A stretch of 64,000 nt of DNA from contig NC_064834.1 in the NCBI RefSeq assembly GCF_024166365.1, positions 53,424,001-53,488,000 on the forward strand, in the 5' to 3' direction. The first letter of the stretch is position 1. Every line of letters starts with the position of its first letter. Shown piece by piece: positions 56,926 to 64,000 of this stretch. A program made the translations under genes and the position numbers. The DNA is from Elephas maximus indicus. Its lineage: Eukaryota; Chordata; Mammalia; Proboscidea; Elephantidae. The notes under the pieces are model-generated. The model was not told where the DNA came from. It worked only from the letters and a program-made list of their open reading frames with translations, and searched no databases.

Positions 56926-57931
56926 AGGAAAGAGCCACTGGTAGGAATACTGAGAAGCTTGTCTGATAGGCAAAAGCCTCGGTGTCTCATTGGGGAAGCT
57001 GGATAGCTTTTAGGAACATTGGAACACATGGTCACACCATAGCTGGTTGGTGGCCCTGCCAGCAAGAGGCTCAGAAAAGGGTTAAAATGAGATGCATTGG
57101 CAAAAAAGGAGAGTAGAGCATATGTGGTCTCCTTACTGGCTTGGAACCTATGCTCGTACCCTCAACTCATGAATACTCTGCTGCCGCCCCGCCCCCCCAC
57201 CTTGGGAGTAGGATGGGAAGGAAAGGGGATTGTGTGAATAGGATGTTTCATTTTGTGTTTTTTTAAAAAAACAGAACTCAGAGTCTCATTCTGAAATATT
57301 AAGTTCACCCCGAGGCCATACTAAAGCCCCATCTGCACTTTTATATAATGCAGAACCAAGTGCAGGCGCTTTGGGAGAAGAGGAAATCAGGCCAGACTCA
57401 AGGAAAACAAACATACCACTATATCTGCATCTATAACTCAGTCCATACCACAGGAAAACCTGCTCAGAAATAACTGCAAAGGGAATTCAATTACTAAAGA
57501 AAATCTGTCTCAATGAGGGCTCATGCTTTAAAATAAGCCAAATTGCCTCAAATTAAGCCAAACTCAGGGTTTTTCTAATTGGCAGTTTCATCCATTTCTA
57601 AGTTCTCATTTATTTTAAAAAATCAAAATGATTCTGCCTAAAATTTAAAAAAGAAATGCATTATCACCCACTATAAAATAAAAGTTCACCAAATTTTCAC
57701 CTACGTATCTTCTATATAATTAAATGAGCCCATCAGGTAGCACAGAAGGAGAAACCATCACTCTCTATTCAATGCACTATCAGTCAATCCCTTACTAATC
57801 TCTCCCAGTAGCCTGGCTCTTGCCGCCCCCGCTGGAAATCTCAGTCACAGAATCTCAGTGCCATCAGAGAGAAGACAACTGCTTAATCCTAGCCACTAAC
57901 TAAGGTAACTCTAGGGAGCATAGTGGCTTAC

Positions 57932-58010
57932 CTGCTCCTCTGAAAGCTGGGATATGTGATTCACAGCAGCGTAGGATTCAATTTTGGGGTTAAAATGGTT
58001 GATGATGGCT
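57932..58010 (-). CDS. ARMH3: ARMH3 third-from-last exon (window's most upstream visible exon)
   Basis: The 79-bp exon, phase 2 or split codon at its start (one base, A) and phase 0 at its end, encodes [20 protein letters not shown] then QLSEEQ. Acceptor tttcag at 58016-58011, donor gtaagc. It joins in frame to VLEVV at 27204. It matches the recalled human ARMH3 C-terminal region. Upstream exons must lie beyond the window. Confidence 0.9.
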
Positions 58011-59049
58011 CTGAAACAAAGAATTAACATTACTATAGCACCAGATGGAAGAAGATAAAATCAGTTAAAACAAGGATTGATTACCCTCTGGTTTAGAGTA
58101 CTGGAGCATGGGAGTGAGTGTTGGAGAGTAAACGCCCTTTTATTGAACCTGAGGAGATCACAAATGAGGGTGAACTGACAACTCTGAAATGGAAAAGGTT
58201 TAATAATTTATCAGACAGAGACAGAATCAAGTATGTCTACTCTGCAAATGAACTAGGGAGAAAACTCACAATGACAACAACCAAACCCCCCAAACCACAA
58301 GTCCTTTAGACAAGAAATAGGACCCAGGACATCAGGGGGCTGGCTATCCACTAGGGGGCCCTGGTGTTTTAATCAGAAAGAAAAGAAGTTTCCTCTGCTC
58401 TGACTTGGGTGAACAGGGCAGTCAGTAAAGTTGGTCCAAATGTAGACTAAACAGTCTCTGAAGAAGCTGAGCATCATCAAAGCGTAGAACCAACCTTCAT
58501 ATTAGTTAGTAAATATGTTTCAAACCAAAAATTTATTTCTAGCCACTCAAACCAAAACCTGAGTGTCATTTTAATCACTCTCTCTCCACCACTCCCTCAC
58601 ATCCAAGGTCAGCAAGTCTTACCAAATCTACCTCTTAAACATCTCTAAAACCTGAAATAAATTTCTCTGAAACCAAGGCCTTGTCATTTCTTGCCTGGTG
58701 TAGCAGAAAGAGCAGAGGTTTTAGACTTAAATAACCAAGGTTTGGCAAGAGTCCATGCTGGTATAAAGAAATTATTAAATAAATGAATAAATGGGGAGAA
58801 GAGATAAATCTTTCTCACAGAAAAATTTCAAATAATATGTACAAATATCCCCTCCTATATGAGATGAAGTTTAATTCCTCCCACCCCCCCCTCCACTCCC
58901 ACTGAAGGTAGGATAGATCTAGTGACTTATTTCCAAATAGAATAGCAAAAGGGAAAAATAGTAACTTTACAAGAAGCCTAGTAAATACTACCTTAACCAA
59001 GTGATGAAGGTTTACCACAACAGCGATGCCATGTAACTCCTGGTATGAT

Positions 59050-59475
59050 CTGGTGAGAAGACCACTTCACCTCTGCTGTATGCTTTCTAAAAACCTATAA
59101 CCCCAGTCTAATCAAGAGAAAAACATCTGACCAACCCAAATATGGAGACATTCTACTGGATACTTGGCCACTACTTCTCGAGACTGTCAAGGTCATGAAA
59201 AACAAGAAAAGATTGAGGAACTGTCACAGACCTGAGACCACTGGGGAAACATGACAACTAAATGCATCATGGTACCCTGGGCTGGATCCTGGAACAGAAA
59301 GATTGGAAAAATTGTGAAATCCAAATAAAATCTAGAATTTAGGTAATAGTAATGTATTAATGCCAGTTTCTTAGTTTTGATAAATGTATCATGGTAAAGT
59401 GAGGGAACAACTGATAGACTAACAGAGTCTATCCATCTGGCTGTAAATCTAAAATAGTTTATCAAAACATGTGTG
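59050..59475 (+). mobile_element. Old L1 3' UTR
   Basis: Plus orientation: GGTCATGAAAAACAAGAAAAG, GAGGAACTGTCACAGACCTG, CATGACAACTAAATGCATCAT and GGATCCTGGAACAGAAAG, then GTAAATCTAAAATAGTTTAT. The part before GTAAATC is replaced by the 41-bp sequence described separately. Confidence 0.8.
59403..59443. repeat. 41-bp sequence repeated at 56885-56925, second copy
   Basis: Lies within an L1 3' UTR, at a place where related L1 copies have other sequence. One mismatch with the first copy. Confidence 0.85.
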
Positions 59476-59619
59476 TGTGTATGTGTATAAGATAGCACTA
59501 TAAAGAAATCAAGATTTTCTTTAAATATAGCTTTTTGATAGTAAAGAATTATAGAACCATTTAATCTAACTCAGATAATAAAAATATAAGCCAGAAAAGT
59601 GGGGGGAAAAAAAATCATG

Positions 59620-59785
59620 GTTTGGAATCCCGATTTGGCCACTTGTTATCCTGAATAATCTTTGGCAAGTTACATGTTCCACCAGAGGAGAAAAGAAGGG
59701 ATAATAATACCTATCTCAGCACTTAGCACAGTACCTGGGGATATTACATTGTAGGCAAACAATAAATGTTTGTTGAAAGAATGAC
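59620..59785 (+). mobile_element. MIR fragment
   Basis: Plus orientation: GGAATCCCGATTTGGCCAC, TTTGGCAAGTTACATG and CTTAGCACAGTACCTGGGG, ending near AATAAATGTTTG. Confidence 0.75.
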
Positions 59786-60649
59786 TAAATCTTAGAGAAT
59801 TCTTACAACAATTATATAATACAGCAACGTCAAACATCTAGCACAATGCCTGGCATACAGCTGGTGATTAATAAATATTCAATGAATGAATAAATCAAAT
59901 AGGATAGAAATGGGTCAGTAGCAAGAGGAGAGTTCTGGTAACTTACTTTTCCAGAGATTAACAAAAGATGATATCTGCAAGTTAAGGTTGTGGGTTGGTC
60001 TAAATCCAAAGCAGAAAAGAATTTTGTGACCAAGTGGTCAAATATTTTCCACATTTAGATAATATTTTTCTCATTCAGAGGCTGAGGACATTTGCAGGGA
60101 TGACCTCAGTCCAACAGCAGAAAGGAAAACCAGGTGCCTAAACCCACTAAGAATATAGGGGAAGCAGGTCTTGAGAGGGCCTGGTCACTGTAAGTGGGAA
60201 TCCACTCAGTGACAACAAACCTAGCAGCAGTACCAACTCAGAGTTAACTCAGGATAGGAATCTGAGTCATAAGGTTTAGCATCTCAGGCCAATAGATGTG
60301 AAGGAAAGGAATTAGAACTTAGTTATCTTAGGAAAAGAGAATCTGCACTCTGTAAATGCATCCATTTCATGCTTTTATAGGTTTTTTTTTTTATATAGGG
60401 CTTCCTTAAATTTCTTAAGTTTTTTGATAAGAAATTAAAAAAAAAAATCCTATCTCAAACGAACTAGGGCCTTTTACCTAGGTTTGGAGAATACAGAGCT
60501 CCAAAGTACTCTAGTGTCTGTCTGGGTGAGCTGGTAGCAGCCGCTGTGGCCTAGTTGGCTGGTAAAATGAAATAACCTCTGGGGATGGAATAGCTGGGAA
60601 TGCTGTAATTTTGTTCCCTCACTACCTGAGAAGTTACCTCACCAGGAAA

Positions 60650-60770
60650 GCAAGCAAGCAGCAGGAAAAGAGAGAAAGTGGGTAAAAGGGGTAAAAGGGG
60701 AAAGGAAAGAGAAAAAGAAGGGAGAGAGATAAAGAGAGGGTAAGGGAAGCAGGGAGAAAGAGATATGGAA
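60650..60770. repeat. Purine-rich (GA/AAG) tract
   Basis: GAAAGAGAAAAAG-type sequence, almost all purines on the plus strand over about 110 bases. Low complexity. Confidence 0.8.
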
Positions 60771-61964
60771 ATATGGATGGTTTTATCTTTAAAAAAGTAT
60801 ACTTCCCTTCCTTTCTCACCAGTACATCTACCAAGTGTCAGCTGGGCCTATGGATGCCCTGGTCTTGATATCACAGGGCATCTATGCTGATACTGTCTGG
60901 GCAAACTCATCCTGGGGATACGACAGATTTGTCATTCTGGGAATATATTTTTGGAGTGAAGATAAAATTGTCCTCCAACCTGCCCTGTAACATTCTCATC
61001 TCAAAGCTTCAGAACTCAGCAGATGATTAAGGTCTCCCACAAGGGACTATTTGGAAACCCGAGGAAGGTAGAATAGTCTACATCTAGCTAGTAACCTCTA
61101 ACCTAGTACCCATAAAGTACCCTCTGCTTTACTTTTCTTGCTGTTTCTGTTATCTGCAAAACCTGAGTACCGAGCTGATCTACTAGAGCTACCAGGTGCA
61201 GGGTATTAAGCCTAAGGGGTAAGGAAAATAGTCTGAGACTTGCTATTTTCTCTTCAGGCTCTTTAGCAAGGAATTTCAGAGGGCTTGGAGGCTCCCCATT
61301 AAAGTTCTTAGGACTCTATACTTTTGAAATGGAAATATGAGAGCACAGAAATGACAGAACACTGAAACCAGGCTAAAAAAAAAAAAACAAAACAACAGGC
61401 TAAGCCAGACCAAATGGGAGTGACCAAAGACCTCTCTCTTCCTAGGAGGTCTGGAGGTTACTAGGGCTTTCCTGGGTTGCGCTCCTGCACTACCCACCCG
61501 GCCATGGCCCTATAATAGGACTCTTGCCTGACTCAGTGGGAGAAAGATGAGGTCTCAGATTTATGGATGGGGGAGGACAGGAAAAATGACAGTCTCTCTC
61601 TCTTCTTTAGCCTTTTCTTCCCACTAATATCACCTCCAAAAGGACTTGCTACATCTCTTTTGGATTTTTTTTTTTTGGAGGTGGAGGGATCTCCTGAGAA
61701 ATTCCAGTAGCAGCTCTCTCATTTTTACTGATCAAAATCCAATAAGTAGCAACTGTCCAGTGCTGAAATCTTAAAATTTGGGTCTCCCAGCAAGGAAGAA
61801 ATGGCAATTTTTTTCCCCATCAGAAAATGAATGAGCAAAATATTAGTCACTTCCCTTTCCACCCATTCCATCCAAACACCCACTATCCAACAAGGACACA
61901 GTTCAGAGAAGGCAGGACACATGTTCTTTAACCCTGACTACCCTGGTAGAAAATGAGATTCAGT

Positions 61965-62128
61965 AAGAAAAGGTGGTTAACTGAAAGGTCGGTGGTTCAA
62001 ACCCACCAGCCGCTCCACAGAAGGAAGATGTAGATGTAGCAGTCTGCTTCCATAGAGATTTACAGCTTTGGAAACCCTATAGGGTTGCTGTGAGGTAGAA
62101 TCAACTGGACAGCAGTGGGTTTGGTTTA
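61965..62128 (+). mobile_element. AfroSINE-like copy, diverged
   Basis: Plus orientation: GGTCGGTGGTTCAAACCCAC, GATTTACAGCTTTGGAAACC, then GAGGTAGAATCAACTGGACA and GGTTTGGTTT. The tRNA-like head is poorly preserved. Confidence 0.85.
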
Positions 62129-62879
62129 AGAGGTCAGGAAGAGGAATACTGCATGAGTATGAGGCTAGAGCAGGTTATCCCTACCAGGTTTGTATTGGAT
62201 GTTCAACTCACTGTGGGGACCCTGACATTTGGGCAAACTAGACCCCAAGTCAGAGCCAGTCTTCAGCAAAGGAGTGGGACAAAGTTTGTTTCTCATCCTC
62301 TCTTTGTACCCTTTACATTGTGGATTAGTGTTTCCTTCTCTTCTAGAAGAAGATCATTCTGAGGTTTCTAAGCTACAAAAGTTCCAACCACAAATGCCAC
62401 AAATGTAGCCACATGGGTTACCAGCTTCTCAAGCAGAATGGACCTAGCCCTTTGGTCTTTACTAAGAGAGAAACACAAAGAGAGACCTTGCATAGGCCTA
62501 TGCCACAAAAATAGACACACAAACACTGAACACAGAGACAATATTTGAATGAACAGCTGTGTGGGCGGCAGTGCAGAGGGTCCATTTATGGCTGGGTGGG
62601 CTTTACTGCAGAAGCCCTCAACACCTCATTGGAGGAACTACATGGCCTCTCCCGGCCTTGGAGCCACAGGTTCAGTGGCCCAGTCCAGGGAGGTGGGCTA
62701 TGCACTTTCTCTTTTATTTGGCATCTTGAGATTTTCATCTAATCTCCACCCTTCAGGTAATTTAGCAAAACCTAGCTTGTGCCCTCTAAAAGCTTTTATG
62801 ATAGAGTATTTTGGTAAAGGAGACTGACTTGAAAGGAAGAAGTGTAGGAAGAGGAAGGCGCCAAGAAAATCAACTGGGG

Positions 62880-64000
62880 AAAACAACAGTCTTTTCAACA
62901 AATGGTGCTGGGACAACTGGATATCCGCATGCAAAAGAATGAAGTTAGAGCCCTACCTCACATCATACACGAAAATTAACTCAAAATGGGCCCTAGATCT
63001 AAATGTAAAATCTAAAACCTATAAAACATCTAGAAGAAAACATAGGAGTAAATAAATCATCATTACCTTGGGTTAGGCAATGATCAGCCATGACATCAAA
63101 AGCATAAGTGACAAAAGTAAAAAGGTAGATCATTTGGACTTCATCAAGTTTAAAAACTTTTGTACTGCAAATGATACCATCAAGAAAGTGAAAAGACAAC
63201 CCAGAGAACGGGAGAAAATATTTGCAAATCATATATCTGATAAAGAACTTTTAAATAGCTACAATTCAACAACAAAAAGAAAAATAACCCAATTTCAATC
63301 CAAAGAAGATAATACAAATAGCCAATACGTCCATGAAAGATGCTTAACATCATTATGAAAATGTAAATCAAAACCACAATGAGATACCACTTCATACCCA
63401 CTAGGATGGTGATAAACAAAAGGACAATAACATGTGCTGGTGAGGATGTGGAGAAACTGGAACCCTCATACACTGCTGATGGGACTGTATCATGGTTCAG
63501 CTACTGTAGAAAATGGTTTGGCAGTTCCTCAAATGTTAAACATGGATTTACCATATGACCCAGCAATTTCATTACTAAGTGTATACCCAAAAGAATCAAG
63601 AAAATGTCCACACAAAAGCCTATATATCAATATTCATAGCAGAATTATTCATAATAGCCAAAAAGTGGAGACAACTCAAATGTACATCAACTGATATATG
63701 GATAAACAAAATGTGGTATAGCCATATAAGGGAATATTATTCAGCCATCAAAAGGAATGAAGTACTGGTACATGTTATACCACAGATAAACCTTTAAAAT
63801 ATTATGCTAAATGAAAGAAGCAAAACACAGAAGACCACATATCATATGATTCTATTTATATGAAATGTCCAGAATAGGCAAATTTATAGAGATAGAAAGT
63901 AGACTAGTGGTTGCTTAGGGCTGGGGAGGTAAAAAAAAAAAAAAAAAAAAAATTTTTTTTTTTTTTTGGGAGGTAGGTAGGGGAAAATGAGGATTGACTG
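62880..64000 (+). mobile_element. Old L1, ORF2 end and 3' UTR
   Basis: Plus orientation. Landmarks: CAAATGGTGCTGGGACAACT, AATCAAAACCACAATGAGAT, CCAGCAATTTCATTACTAAG, then CTAGTGGTTGCTTAGGGCTG and GGATTGACTG at the window edge. Frames are broken. An A22T15 run interrupts the 3' UTR at 63931-63967. Confidence 0.9.

Larger units (their letters stand above)
27205..57931 (-). other. ARMH3: ARMH3 30.7-kb intron
   Basis: No exon was found between 27204 and 57932, and the flanking exons join in phase 0 (SEEQ-VLEVV). Much of the intron is transposon-derived. Stretches where I see nothing nameable are about 28080-30400, 36990-38800, 39390-40700, 45780-46650, 47490-48610, 51090-54190 and 54745-57930. 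Confidence 0.75.
58011..64000 (-). other. ARMH3: ARMH3 intron, continuing beyond the window
   Basis: No further exon was found up to the window end. Named elements are L1 3' ends (59050-59475, 62880-64000), a MIR (59620-59785), a SINE (61965-62128) and a purine-rich tract (60650-60770). Nothing is recognised at 58020-59040, 59800-60640, 60790-61960 and 62130-62870. Confidence 0.7.

Noticed and set aside
62545-62827. Possible ARMH3 exon from two overlapping open frames
   Set aside because: They are on the plus strand, while ARMH3 is on the minus strand. No splice sites fit and the protein is not helical ARM-like sequence.

Overview
This is a window of a placental mammal nuclear genome, most likely an afrothere (elephant, manatee or hyrax group). 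The evidence is at least ten tRNA-derived SINEs whose 3' ends match the tail of an RTE-type LINE, in the AfroSINE pattern, together with RTE copies, L1 3' ends, MIR elements and MaLR-like LTRs. Coding content is low and lies entirely in short minus-strand exons with splice signals.

Layout: 1-2810 is intergenic and holds an L1 3' end. From about 21300 down to about 2815 lies KCNIP2 (KChIP2, a calcium-binding auxiliary subunit of Kv4 channels). All ten exons of the 270-residue form are intact: 21055-20983, 7801-7706, 6832-6779, 6083-5959, 5600-5531, 5353-5283, 5155-5048, 4867-4763, 4626-4564 and 4248-4201. Two further first exons are readable. The one at 10730-10628 encodes a hydrophobic membrane-type N-terminus like KChIP4a. 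The one at 16394-16307 encodes a basic N-terminus. All three first exons and both cassette exons (7706-7801, 6779-6832) join in phase 1, so every skipping combination keeps the frame into the EF-hand core.

From 21350 to 23844 is the intergenic gap. From 23845 to the end of the window lies the 3' part of ARMH3 (C10orf76), also on the minus strand: 3' UTR, last coding exon (24725-24633), penultimate exon (27204-27088), a 30.7 kb intron, and the exon at 58010-57932. The rest is intron. This matches the KCNIP2-ARMH3 order remembered from human chromosome 10q24.

The large ARMH3 intron is a layered record of retrotransposition: a near full-length RTE and a young L1 end nested in one MIR, an L1 ORF2 carcass holding a SINE and an LTR, a TSD-flanked processed copy that ends at an LTR polyadenylation site, and an ERV-type LTR with octamer motifs. 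I saw no new gene system. The best leads are the non-canonical GC donor after the palmitoylation exon, the compound retrocopy at 48629-49925, and a 41-bp near-identical segment present at 56885 and inside an L1 3' UTR at 59403.
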